Source: UBA11164 sp002420085 (GTDB taxonomy: Bacteria > Pseudomonadota > Gammaproteobacteria > Xanthomonadales > Xanthomonadaceae). Taken from it: DNA of 7,631 bases. Shown in pieces: positions 1-6,579 of this stretch. The DNA lies in contig DALYLJ010000161.1 in assembly GCA_031976395.1 (NCBI GenBank), forward strand, positions 1-7,631. The letters run 5' to 3'. The notes under the pieces were generated by a model. It was given only the letters and a program-made list of their open reading frames with translations, ran no database searches and had not been told where the DNA came from. The stretch's first letter is position 1. Each line of letters begins with the position of its first letter. Made by a program: the position numbers and the translations under genes.

Positions 1-2
1 AT

Positions 3-1268
3 AATTGGCAATGGAAAAAGGCGCAGTCAAGTATAATTATATTTGATGATTGCATAAATAGATTATCTGTTTTTACACCAACAATGCAAAACACACCTGC
101 AATATCGTCACAGTCAGGCCGAGCCGCTGAGGTTGTCTCTACAATTGCGATTGGAACAGGCACTCTGGACGTATGCGGAGAAATCGAACAACAAGTTTTT
201 GTGACTCCAGGAGCCAGGCTGAACTTCCACTCACAGACTGGAACGCTTACAACAGCCATTTCCTCGAGCACAGTCACCCTGACAAATGAAGTCGCAGATG
301 TCAGTACCGGCATTATCAGGCACCTCTTTTCTACCACTGGCAGCAGTACAACTCAGCCTTCCTTTGCTCCTCAATTGATACCACGCTCCGTCGATATTTC
401 TGAGTTCTGGGGTCGCACTGTAAAAATCAAATTCAGAGGTGTATCGAGAGCGATACTGTCTGGAAGACTCTCGACATCGGCCTCGCCTGCCTTCATTGAC
501 AACGTCGCACTTGAAGCTGAGCCGACTGACTTTCGCACAAGATTGAGAGCCGGGAATTGGCATAATCCATCACGGACCGGGCATGGAATACATCTGTCAA
601 GATCATCAGACGACAAATTGTCCATAACATGGTTTACATATCTTCCAAATGGCCGCCCTGTTTGGTATATTAGTAGTGCCGATTTCATGATTAATGGAAT
701 ATGGAACAGCACCCTATATAGATCAACATGGAACCCGGCCACTCAAACGAACACATTGGCCGCAATCGGTGATGTCAGAATTCAAACACTCAGTGACACT
801 AGGCTAAATTTCTTATGGGATTTCCACTCCGACGGAAATCAGGCCGGCTTCGATGATGGCGAGCCTATGTCACATTTGTGGGGCGGTGAGTCATACACCG
901 GAATGTGGTACGAACCCGCCCTGACTGGGTGGGGAGTAAGTGTGGACCACAAAGCTAATTCAAATGGGATTGATACAATTGCCACAGCTTTTTATTACGA
1001 AGGCTCCGAGCCTGTTTGGGCTCAAGGGACTGCCGAGGGTAGCCCTGGAAGCGGACAAGTCTTTCAGCTCAACTCTTTTACAAGGAACGGCCTTTGTCCA
1101 CAGTGCTTTGGCCAGGCTGTCTCGGTATCTTCATGGCCGGTCGGAGTATTAGAACTCAGACTCGACACAAATAAGGGGTGGATTGACATCCAAGAGCAAA
1201 GTGGAGCCCGATGGAGCAGAGGATCTTCTTCCCAACCAGCGGGAATTTTTCGGCTCACCTTTCCATAA
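3..1268 (+). CDS. Probable exported protein with two WFTY/PVWY-type repeats, 5' end probably outside window
   Basis: The function is unknown. The first Met is at 84 and gives 394 residues, but the frame is stop-free back to base 3. A start at 84 would have no Shine-Dalgarno and no signal peptide, so the gene probably begins left of the window. From Met84, residues 1-145 look like a beta-sandwich ending in VDISEFWGRTVKIKF (103-117) and FIDNVALEA (137-145), typical of jelly-roll carbohydrate-binding-like domains. Two related units follow: GNWHNPSRTGHGIHL (157-171) with WFTYLPNGRPVWYIS (183-197), and GMWYEPALTGWGVSV (273-287) with AFYYEGSEPVWAQG (302-315). This unit is frequent in predicted secreted proteins of Xanthomonadales and has no established function that I know of. 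The second unit is divergent and carries a CPQC pair (338-341). G+C is roughly half, well below the genes to the right, which suggests acquisition by transfer. It may have nothing to do with O-antigen synthesis. Confidence 0.75.
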   Translation, partial: NWQWKKAQSSIIIFDDCINRLSVFTPTMQNTPAISSQSGRAAEVVSTIAIGTGTLDVCGEIEQQVFVTPGARLNFHSQTGTLTTAISSSTVTLTNEVADVSTGIIRHLFSTTGSSTTQPSFAPQLIPRSVDISEFWGRTVKIKFRGVSRAILSGRLSTSASPAFIDNVALEAEPTDFRTRLRAGNWHNPSRTGHGIHLSRSSDDKLSITWFTYLPNGRPVWYISSADFMINGIWNSTLYRSTWNPATQTNTLAAIGDVRIQTLSDTRLNFLWDFHSDGNQAGFDDGEPMSHLWGGESYTGMWYEPALTGWGVSVDHKANSNGIDTIATAFYYEGSEPVWAQGTAEGSPGSGQVFQLNSFTRNGLCPQCFGQAVSVSSWPVGVLELRLDTNKGWIDIQEQSGARWSRGSSSQPAGIFRLTFP

Positions 1269-1374
1269 AGACCACAAACTGCATACAAACACTGTTCGCG
1301 GCACGGCCGACACTATATAGCCGATGGGTGGTCTATTGGTCTTATGCTTCATCAGAACCCTTGTCGCGTGATCC
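1269..1374. other. Intergenic spacer before the export operon
   Basis: This 106-base spacer lies between the lower-GC left gene and the high-GC export genes. It should hold the promoter of wzm-wzt, but I cannot place a convincing -35/-10 pair. A TATATA lies at about 1314-1319 without a good -35 partner. The hexamer TGGTCT occurs twice, 8 bases apart (1329 and 1337), and AGACCAC (1269-1275) is complementary to GTGGTCT (1328-1334) across a loop of 52 bases. There is no T-run after a stable hairpin, so no intrinsic terminator is called for the left gene. Confidence 0.4.
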
Positions 1375-2148
1375 ATGGCCTCGCTCATTAGTAACCCCCC
1401 AATACTAATCGAGTTGCTGCGCCGTGAACTGAGCGAACGCTATCAGGGCAGCCTGCTCGGCTGGGGCTGGGCGTTGATCCATCCGGTCGCACAGTTGGCG
1501 GCACTGAGCCTGGTGTTCACCCATCTGCTGCCGGCACGACCGGGTGGCGCCCTGCCCTACGCCGCCTTCCTGGCGCTTGGCCTGTGGCCCTGGCAACTGT
1601 TCGCCAATGCCGTCGCCCGGGCCAATGGCGCATTGACCGGCAATGCCGCCCTGCTCGGCAAGGTGCCGATCTCGCCGCTGCTGTTCGTAGCGAGTCGAGT
1701 GCTGGCCAGCCAATTGCCGGACCTGCTCGGCTTCGCCGCCATCCTGGCCGTACTCCTGGCCTGGCTCGACGGTCTCGACCTCATCGGCCTGCCGTTGCTG
1801 CTGCCGGCCCTGGCGACCCTGCTGCTGTGGAGTCTGGCGATCTCGATCCTGGTTGCCGTGGTGCAGGTGTTTGCCCGCGACACCGAGCATGGCACCGGGC
1901 AACTGCTGATGCTCGGATTCTTCCTGTCGCCGGTGCTGTACGACCGGAGCCTGCTGCCGCCGTCGATCGCCTGGCCGCTGGCGCTGAATCCACTCGCCGC
2001 CCCGATCGAAACCATGCGCGCTGCGCTGACCGGCACCTCACCGCCCTGGCCGGCACTGGCGATCTCACTGCTGGCAGCCATCGCCGCGCTCTACCTGGCG
2101 CTGATCCTGTACCGGCGTGCCCGGCCGCATCTGGAGGACTTCCTGTGA
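1375..2148 (+). CDS. wzm: O-antigen/polysaccharide ABC transporter permease, Wzm-like
   Basis: This is an inner-membrane permease of the ABC-2 family, which forms the channel moving undecaprenyl-diphosphate-linked polysaccharide to the periplasm with Wzt. The 257 residues are normal for the family. The cytoplasmic N-terminal pattern RRELSERYQGSLLGWGWALI (16-35) matches the ABC-2 export signature. Hydrophobic segments lie at about 31-52, 60-80, 106-130, 137-165, 178-190 and 226-247, giving about six membrane passes. FARDTEHGTGQLLMLGFFLS (166-185) and NPLAAPIETMRAAL (205-218) are the conserved central and C-terminal blocks. The start is constrained by an in-frame TGA at 1369-1371, just upstream, and ATG 1375 is the first candidate. 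It has no visible Shine-Dalgarno. The stop overlaps the wzt start by 4 bases. The gene symbol is by family, since sequence alone does not separate O-antigen Wzm from other polysaccharide exporters. Confidence 0.9.
   Translation: MASLISNPPILIELLRRELSERYQGSLLGWGWALIHPVAQLAALSLVFTHLLPARPGGALPYAAFLALGLWPWQLFANAVARANGALTGNAALLGKVPISPLLFVASRVLASQLPDLLGFAAILAVLLAWLDGLDLIGLPLLLPALATLLLWSLAISILVAVVQVFARDTEHGTGQLLMLGFFLSPVLYDRSLLPPSIAWPLALNPLAAPIETMRAALTGTSPPWPALAISLLAAIAALYLALILYRRARPHLEDFL
2133..2137 (+). promoter_or_regulatory. Ribosome binding site fixing the wzt GTG start
   Basis: GGAGG lies inside the end of the permease gene, 7 bases before GTG 2145. It supports this GTG as the true start, although the frame stays open much further upstream. 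Confidence 0.8.
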
Positions 2149-3338
2149 GCGGCGGCCGGCCCCTGCTGTGCGTGCGCGACCTCGGCAAGCGCTACCCGGT
2201 GGTCGGTCAGCGCCGCGACCGCCTGCGCGCCCTGTGGGACATCGCCCGCGGCCGTCCACCGGAACGCACCGTGCCGGTGCTCTCGGGCATTGGCTTCAAG
2301 GTCCATCGGGGTGAATCGCTGGCCATCATCGGCGTCAACGGCGCCGGCAAATCGACCCTGCTCAAGCTGATCACCGGCGTGCTGACGCCGAGCACCGGCT
2401 CGGTCGAAGTCAACGGCTCGGTCGCGGCCCTGCTCGAACTCGGCGCTGGCTTCCATGCCGAACACAGCGGCCGCGACAACGTCCGGATGGCCGCCGCCCT
2501 GCATGGCCTGACCGGTGCCGCCCTCGAAGCCAAGCTGCCCGAGATCGAAGCCTTCGCCGAGATCGGCCACTACATCGACGAGCCGGTCAAGCACTACTCC
2601 TCAGGCATGGTGGTGCGGCTGGGCTTCGCCGTGGTCGCCGCGCTCAAACCGGACCTGCTGATCACCGACGAAGTGCTGGCGGTCGGCGACGAGAGCTTCC
2701 AGAAGAAATGCATCGCCTGGCTCGATGGCTACCTCGCCGACGGCGGCACCCTGCTGTTGGTCAGCCACAGCATGTTCCACGTCCAAAAGCTCTGTCGGCG
2801 TGCCCTCTGGTTGCACAAGGGCAAGCTCCAGGCGCTCGGTGACGTGTTCGAGGTCAGCCAGCGCTACCTGGCCTGGCACGAGCGGCGGCACCTAGCCGAG
2901 GCCGACGCCCGGGTAGCCGCTGGACTCGACTACTCGATCGCCGAGGTCATGCTCAACGGTGAATCGACCCGCACCCTCGACGGCCTGGCGATGGGCGACG
3001 GACTGCGGGTCGAAACCATCCTGCGCGCCCGCGACGGCCGACCACCGGTGCTGGCGATGGGTGTGGTCCGCGCTGACGGCACACCGATCTACGGCACCGT
3101 GTCGGAAGTTGCCGGCATCGTCCCCTTCGACCTGGGCGAGGGTCGCTTTCGCTTCCGATTCGAGATCGCGCCACTCGAACTGTTGCCGGGCAACTACCGC
3201 CTGCGTCTGCACCCGATGGACCCGGAAGGCTTGCGGCTGTTCGAGACCGTCGAGCGCGGCTTCTCGATTCGCGGCCAGAGCCGGGAACTCGGTCTGGTCA
3301 GGTTGCCGCTGCGTTGGCTGGATGACGCCAATGACTGA
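2145..3338 (+). CDS. wzt: O-antigen ABC transporter ATP-binding protein, Wzt-like, with C-terminal glycan-binding domain
   Basis: This is the ATPase partner of the permease and powers export of lipid-linked polysaccharide from the cytoplasmic face. From GTG 2145 it has 397 residues. Residues 1-245 are the nucleotide-binding domain: a gate-helix-like insert (about 22-43) before the core, Walker A GVNGAGKST (63-71), LLELGAGFH with Glu98 where most ABC proteins have the Q-loop Gln (usual for Wzt), signature YSSGM (151-155), Walker B with Asp175-Glu176 followed by VLAVGD, and H-loop His208. Residues of about 255-390 form a beta-rich domain ending in FSIRG, matching the Wzt C-terminal domain, which in known systems binds the modified non-reducing end of the finished O-polysaccharide. 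The open frame extends upstream into the permease gene, but only the GTG has a ribosome site. The gene overlaps wzm by 4 bases (GTGA) and the next gene by 8, suggesting coupled translation. Confidence 0.93.
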   Translation: MSGGRPLLCVRDLGKRYPVVGQRRDRLRALWDIARGRPPERTVPVLSGIGFKVHRGESLAIIGVNGAGKSTLLKLITGVLTPSTGSVEVNGSVAALLELGAGFHAEHSGRDNVRMAAALHGLTGAALEAKLPEIEAFAEIGHYIDEPVKHYSSGMVVRLGFAVVAALKPDLLITDEVLAVGDESFQKKCIAWLDGYLADGGTLLLVSHSMFHVQKLCRRALWLHKGKLQALGDVFEVSQRYLAWHERRHLAEADARVAAGLDYSIAEVMLNGESTRTLDGLAMGDGLRVETILRARDGRPPVLAMGVVRADGTPIYGTVSEVAGIVPFDLGEGRFRFRFEIAPLELLPGNYRLRLHPMDPEGLRLFETVERGFSIRGQSRELGLVRLPLRWLDDAND

Positions 3339-4185
3339 GCTACCGACCGTGATCGTGCCGGTGTTCAATGCCATCACCGAACTGGATGCCTGCCTGGCCA
3401 GTCTCGATCGCACCCTGCCGGCCGGCAGCCGCGTGCAGATCGCCGACGACGCCTCGACCGATCCACGAATCGCCACCCTGATCCGCACCTGGATCGCGCG
3501 CAGCCGACTGGCCATCAGCCATGTCCGTCGTCCGCACAACCTCGGTTTCATCGGCAATGTCGAACGCGCCATGGCCGAGACCGACCCGGCCGACGTGGTT
3601 CTGCTCAATTCAGACACCCTGGCCACGCTCGGTTGGCTGGAGCGGATCGCCGCCTGCGCGGCCAGCGACCCGCGCATCGCGACCATCACACCGTGGTCGA
3701 ACAACGCCGAGATTTGCAGCTTCCCGCGCTTCTGCGAAGCCAATCCGATGCCCGATGACCCGGATCGGATCGCCCAGGCCGCTGCCAGCGCCGGCCCGCC
3801 ACACTACCCGGACCTGCCGACCGCCGTCGGCTTCTGCATGTACATCCGGCGCGCCGCCTGGCGCCACTGCGGCGGCTTCGACGCCGCCACCTTCGGGCGC
3901 GGCTATGGCGAGGAAAACGACTTCAGTCTGCGGGTCGAGGGCCTCGGCTGGCGCAACGTGCTGTGCGACGACGCCTATGTCGGCCATCGGGGTCACGCCT
4001 CGTTCGGCCCACTCGGGGAAACACCGGGTGGCGAGAACCTGCGCCGCCTCACCATCCGCTGGCCGGACTACAACGCGCGCATCGCCCGTTACATCCTCGA
4101 CGACCCGCTGCGCCCCCTGCGCGAACGGATCGAGGCGCGTCTGCACAATCTGCCCGACGACAGCGAGCAGTTGCCATTATTGTGA
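3331..4185 (+). CDS. Family 2 glycosyltransferase (GT-A fold)
   Basis: Predicted to transfer a sugar from a nucleotide-sugar donor to the growing lipid-linked glycan in the cytoplasm. Donor and linkage cannot be read from the sequence. The 284 residues show the GT-A order: TVIVPVFNA (6-14), IADDAST (37-43) for nucleotide binding, LLNSDT (91-96) with Asp95 in the DXD-type metal site, an acceptor-side block AVGFCMYIRR (165-174), and GYGEENDFSLR (191-201) carrying the likely catalytic acid. This GFCMYIRR...GYGEENDF pattern is common in GT2 enzymes of O-antigen loci. No membrane segment is seen. ATG 3331 is chosen because the GT2 core starts at once after it; an in-frame ATG at 3322 would add three residues. 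Neither has a strong Shine-Dalgarno. It overlaps the wzt end by 8 bases, so coupled translation is likely. It is the last gene of the left overlapping set. Confidence 0.9.
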   Translation: MTELPTVIVPVFNAITELDACLASLDRTLPAGSRVQIADDASTDPRIATLIRTWIARSRLAISHVRRPHNLGFIGNVERAMAETDPADVVLLNSDTLATLGWLERIAACAASDPRIATITPWSNNAEICSFPRFCEANPMPDDPDRIAQAAASAGPPHYPDLPTAVGFCMYIRRAAWRHCGGFDAATFGRGYGEENDFSLRVEGLGWRNVLCDDAYVGHRGHASFGPLGETPGGENLRRLTIRWPDYNARIARYILDDPLRPLRERIEARLHNLPDDSEQLPLL

Positions 4186-4805
4186 CCTCGGCCATGACCT
4201 GCCTGCGGCGCAACGCCATTCACCTCACCCTACCGCGTGCCAACATGATAGATTTGAAGCAATCTCAAGCTTGTAGAGCGTCACGTGTCAAGCAAGGTTG
4301 CCCACGAAGTCACCGTCGACTACGGCCCGGATGGCTCGATCCGCGTCGATGAAGAATCGTTGCTCAAATCGCCAAAGGTACACAAGCAGCTCGCGGCCGC
4401 CGAAAATTGGCGCAGTTGCACGGACTGGTTCGCATGGGTGGACAACGCGCCATGCCACTGAAAAAAACGCTCCCGCCAACGGCTGACGCCGCACCTGCTG
4501 CATAGACCGGATCGACTCGTGACCGAGGGAGAAGGAAGCGCCAACTCGTTGACTGTGTTTCTGTTTTTCTACGCGATCGCCGGTTACGTCTTTCTAAATC
4601 GATTTCGTCTGCTAAAACCGTTCATTCCTACGACTGACACACTGCTGTATATCTACGCGGTCACTGCCGCAATTCCGCTGTTATTTCTCGTCAACTGGAT
4701 AGCGAAAACGGACTTCTCCGCGCGCTCCTTGCTTTCGTGGAAACTCCCCTGGTTGCGCTTTCGCCACTGCTCTCCAATCGCAATACCACACAGCAATACA
4801 CACGC
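4186..4805. other. Lower-GC gap between the two glycan gene groups, with small frames only
   Basis: This stretch of about 620 bases breaks the chain of overlapping genes and holds no recognised full-length gene. It has more A+T than either side, most clearly at 4540-4800. Bases 4186-4284 show no gene, hairpin-plus-T-run terminator or convincing promoter. Two small + strand frames follow and are listed separately (4285-4461 and 4519-4809). Between them, 4462-4518 begins with an A-run (4461-4467). I see no transposase fragment, terminal inverted repeats or target duplication, so a past mobile-element insertion is possible but unsupported. The gap could be a recombination scar where older O-antigen genes were replaced. 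Confidence 0.5.
4285..4461 (+). CDS. Small hypothetical protein, 58 residues, Trp/Cys-rich tail
   Basis: I do not recognise this frame. It runs from GTG 4285 to TGA 4459-4461, with an in-frame stop upstream at 4255-4257. The first part is charged (VTVDYGPDGSIRVDEESLL, 9-27). The tail is unusual: NWRSCTDWFAWVDNAPCH (41-58), with three Trp and two Cys in 18 residues. By my hand count about three quarters of codons end in G or C, above the frame's overall G+C. That is the codon bias expected of a real gene in a high-GC genome and argues for coding. The upstream GTAGAG is a poor ribosome site. There is no signal peptide or membrane segment. It could be an intact small protein, the N-terminal remnant of a longer gene, or a chance frame. 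The start is uncertain. Confidence 0.4.
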   Translation: MSSKVAHEVTVDYGPDGSIRVDEESLLKSPKVHKQLAAAENWRSCTDWFAWVDNAPCH

Positions 4806-4809
4806 ATGA
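4519..4809 (+). CDS. Small two-helix membrane protein, unrecognised, possibly a truncated gene
   Basis: From GTG 4519 it has 96 residues with two strong hydrophobic stretches: VFLFFYAIAGYVFLNRF (about 13-29) and LLYIYAVTAAIPLLFLVNWI (about 42-61). An Arg/Lys-bearing loop lies between them and a basic, non-conserved-looking tail follows. The purine run AGGGAGAAGGAAG (4526-4538) suits a start at TTG 4549 or GTG 4555 better than GTG 4519, so the protein may begin just before the first helix. Codon use is less G/C-biased than in neighbours, which suggests transfer. The stop TGA (4807-4809) overlaps the ATG of the methyltransferase as ATGA, a classic coupling arrangement, and that methyltransferase has no ribosome site of its own. 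The opening resembles the first two helices of larger membrane proteins, and the tail after about residue 65 may be a frameshifted or joined end. I cannot assign a function. Confidence 0.45.
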   Translation: MTEGEGSANSLTVFLFFYAIAGYVFLNRFRLLKPFIPTTDTLLYIYAVTAAIPLLFLVNWIAKTDFSARSLLSWKLPWLRFRHCSPIAIPHSNTHA

Positions 4810-5687
4810 CCGACCCCGACACGCCACCCCGTCCCCTGCCCTTCACCGGCGAGCGTTTCACCCCCGAGTGCGTGCGGGAAATCTGGTACGAGCATTGGCA
4901 TCGCTATGCCTTCGCGCTGCCGCTGGCACGCGCTCGGCGAGTGCTGGATGCCGCCTGTGGCGAAGGCTACGGCAGTGCCCTGCTGGCCGGGGTGGCCGAC
5001 ACGGTGCTTGGGGTCGATCGCTCGGCCGAGGCGATCGAGCATGCCCGTCAGCGCTATGGCCAGTTGCCGGGGGTCCGCTTCGAGCCGGCCGATGTCACTC
5101 GACTCGATCACCTGCCCGATGCCAGCTTCGACCTGATCGTCAGCCTCGAAACGCTGGAGCATGTCGAGGCACAGGAACGCCTGCTCGACGGCTTCGCGCG
5201 CCTGCTGGCACCGACCGGTGTGCTGTTGATTTCCACACCCGATCGGACCGTCTACAACGCCCAGGGCGGCGAGCCCAATCCATTCCACGTGCGTGAACTG
5301 GAACGCGCCGAGTTCGAGCACCTGCTGGCGGGTCGATTCGCGCATCGACGGCTGTTCGGCCAGAAGCTGCTGTTCGCCTCGGCCCTGTGGTCGCTCGACC
5401 CGCCAGGGGCCGGCGCGTCCGGCTGGCGCATCGACTGCGAGTCGAACGGCGCGATCGCCAGCGGCCCGGCCTGGCCACCGGTGTACTACCTCGCGGCCTG
5501 CGCGCACCATGGCGAGCCCCTGGCCGGTCTGCCCGGACTCAGCCTGTTCGGCGATGCCGACGAGCAGGTCTATCGCCACTATGACGACGAAGTGCGTCGG
5601 CACATCGCCGCCGGTCATCGACTGGCCGAGTTGGAAGCCGAACTGACCCGGCTGCGCGCCGAACAGGCTGCACGCCATGGCCAGTGA
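4806..5687 (+). CDS. SAM-dependent class I methyltransferase of O-antigen locus
   Basis: Predicted cytosolic methyltransferase using S-adenosylmethionine; the target is probably a sugar of the O-polysaccharide, inferred from context. With ATG 4806 it has 293 residues. The opening FTGERFTPECVREIWYEHWHRY (13-34, quoted in part as FTGERFTPE and EIWYEHWHRY) is familiar from methyltransferases of Xanthomonadaceae LPS loci. The class I fold shows motif I VLDAACGEGYG (46-56), the ribose-binding acid Asp71 in GVDRS, DLIVSLETLEHV (109-120) at strand 4, and GVLLISTPD (138-146) at strand 5. The last 25 or so residues (268-290) form a charged heptad-like helix, possibly a short coiled coil. An in-frame GTG at 4737 would add 23 unlikely residues. 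No Shine-Dalgarno is visible, but the start overlaps the preceding frame as ATGA. It overlaps the next GT by 11 bases. Xanthomonas LPS loci carry a comparable smtA-type gene near wzm/wzt. Confidence 0.88.
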   Translation: MTDPDTPPRPLPFTGERFTPECVREIWYEHWHRYAFALPLARARRVLDAACGEGYGSALLAGVADTVLGVDRSAEAIEHARQRYGQLPGVRFEPADVTRLDHLPDASFDLIVSLETLEHVEAQERLLDGFARLLAPTGVLLISTPDRTVYNAQGGEPNPFHVRELERAEFEHLLAGRFAHRRLFGQKLLFASALWSLDPPGAGASGWRIDCESNGAIASGPAWPPVYYLAACAHHGEPLAGLPGLSLFGDADEQVYRHYDDEVRRHIAAGHRLAELEAELTRLRAEQAARHGQ

Positions 5688-6579
5688 GCCGATCGCCGCC
5701 GCCATCACGGCGGTGGTGGTCAGTCATTACAGCGGCGCGACGCTCGGCGAATGCCTGCGCCGGCTGCTGGCAGCGGACCAGGTCGGGCACGTGATTGTGA
5801 TCGACAACGGTTCGGGCGACGATTCGCTGACCATCGCCCGAACGGCGGCCGCCGCCAACCCGCGCATCACAGTGCTGGCCCGGACCGACAATCCCGGTTT
5901 CGCGGTCGCCTGCAACCAGGGCGCCGAGCGCGCCAGCACCGATTGGCTGGCCATGGTCAACCCGGATCTGATGGTCGAGCCCGACACCCTGGCACGGTTG
6001 CAGGCGGCACTGATCGTCGAGCCCGAACTCGGCCTGATCGGCGCCGAACAGGTCGATGCCGAGGGCCGCCTCGACCCGGCGGTGCGCCGCCGCGATCCGT
6101 CGCTGATCGCCCTGCTGGCGAGCGCCGGCCGTGCCGATTTCACCATCGCCCGCGATCCCGATCGCCGCGTACAACGGGTCGATGCCATCTCCGGAGCCCT
6201 GATGCTGATGCCGACCGAACTGTTCCGTCACATCGGTGGGTTCGATCCCGGCTATCGCCTGCACGTCGAGGATCTCGACCTGTGCCGTCGCGTGCGCCGG
6301 GCCGGTCGCGCGGTGGCGATCGCCAACGATGTCCGGGTGCTGCATGTGCGCGGGGTATCGAGCCGGCGCCGACCGATCTGGGTCGAATGGCACAAGCATC
6401 GCGGCATCTGGCGTTATTTCAATACCTTCGAGGCCGCCCAGGTGTCTGCACCGCTGCGCGGGCTGGTGGCGCTGGCGGTCGCCCTGCACTTTCTGCTGGC
6501 CGCCGTGCGTGCCGGCTGGCGGACATGGCGCCATCGCACTGCCGATTCGGCCACCGCCAGGGCAGGCCATACGCGGTAG
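5677..6579 (+). CDS. Family 2 glycosyltransferase, rhamnosyltransferase (WbbL)-like
   Basis: Predicted to add a sugar, possibly rhamnose, to the lipid-linked O-antigen at the cytoplasmic face. The 300 residues show the WbbL/RfbF-type order: AVVVSHYSGATL (12-23), VIDNGSGDDS (41-50), NPGFAVACNQGAERA (72-86), VNPDLMVEPDT (94-104) with the metal-binding NPD, DAISGALMLMP (169-179), and HVEDLDLCRRVRRAG (196-210) with the ED catalytic motif. WVEWHKHRGIWRYF (235-248) matches the membrane-proximal part of these enzymes. A hydrophobic helix follows at about 262-279 and then a basic tail, fitting attachment to the inner membrane. ATG 5677 lies inside the methyltransferase end (overlap 11 bases). This suggests co-translation, as the ribosome site is weak. 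The sugar is uncertain: the rhamnose call rests on family resemblance, and no rml genes are in the window. Confidence 0.88.
   Translation: MASEPIAAAITAVVVSHYSGATLGECLRRLLAADQVGHVIVIDNGSGDDSLTIARTAAAANPRITVLARTDNPGFAVACNQGAERASTDWLAMVNPDLMVEPDTLARLQAALIVEPELGLIGAEQVDAEGRLDPAVRRRDPSLIALLASAGRADFTIARDPDRRVQRVDAISGALMLMPTELFRHIGGFDPGYRLHVEDLDLCRRVRRAGRAVAIANDVRVLHVRGVSSRRRPIWVEWHKHRGIWRYFNTFEAAQVSAPLRGLVALAVALHFLLAAVRAGWRTWRHRTADSATARAGHTR

Noticed and set aside
5..37. Promoter with TTGGCA (5-10) and TATAAT (32-37) before Met84
   Set aside because: The spacer is 21 bases, too long for a standard promoter, and the frame of the downstream protein is open through this AT-rich stretch, so it is probably coding.
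1269..1334. Terminator formed by AGACCAC and GTGGTCT
   Set aside because: A 7-base stem with a 52-base loop and no following T-run is not an intrinsic terminator.
1584..2144. Upstream extension of the wzt frame inside wzm
   Set aside because: The extension reads as Arg/Pro/Ala-rich nonsense overlapping the permease. GTG 2145 with GGAGG upstream is the real start.
2959..3330. Upstream extension of the first glycosyltransferase frame inside wzt
   Set aside because: It overlaps the Wzt C-terminal domain in another frame. The GT2 fold starts directly after ATG 3331.
4298..4486. Ser/Arg/Thr-rich 62-residue + strand frame
   Set aside because: It overlaps the better-biased 4285-4461 frame in another phase and has random-looking composition.
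4452..4505. 17-residue frame MPLKKTLPPTADAAPAA
   Set aside because: Too short to support as a gene, with no ribosome site and no recognised family.
4737..4805. GTG 4737 as methyltransferase start
   Set aside because: It would add 23 residues with no ribosome site and no likeness to the family's opening, while ATG 4806 is followed shortly by the familiar FTGERFTPE block.
4653..5708. Long minus-strand open frame (351 residues) opposite the methyltransferase
   Set aside because: It mirrors the codon structure of a clear high-GC gene on the + strand and has low-complexity composition. No motif was recognised and it spans a gene boundary.
5539..6570. Long minus-strand open frame (343 residues) opposite the second glycosyltransferase
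   Set aside because: Antisense shadow of a gene with intact GT2 motifs; its own translation shows no family pattern. The same applies to 6419-7426 and 2892-3743 on the minus strand.
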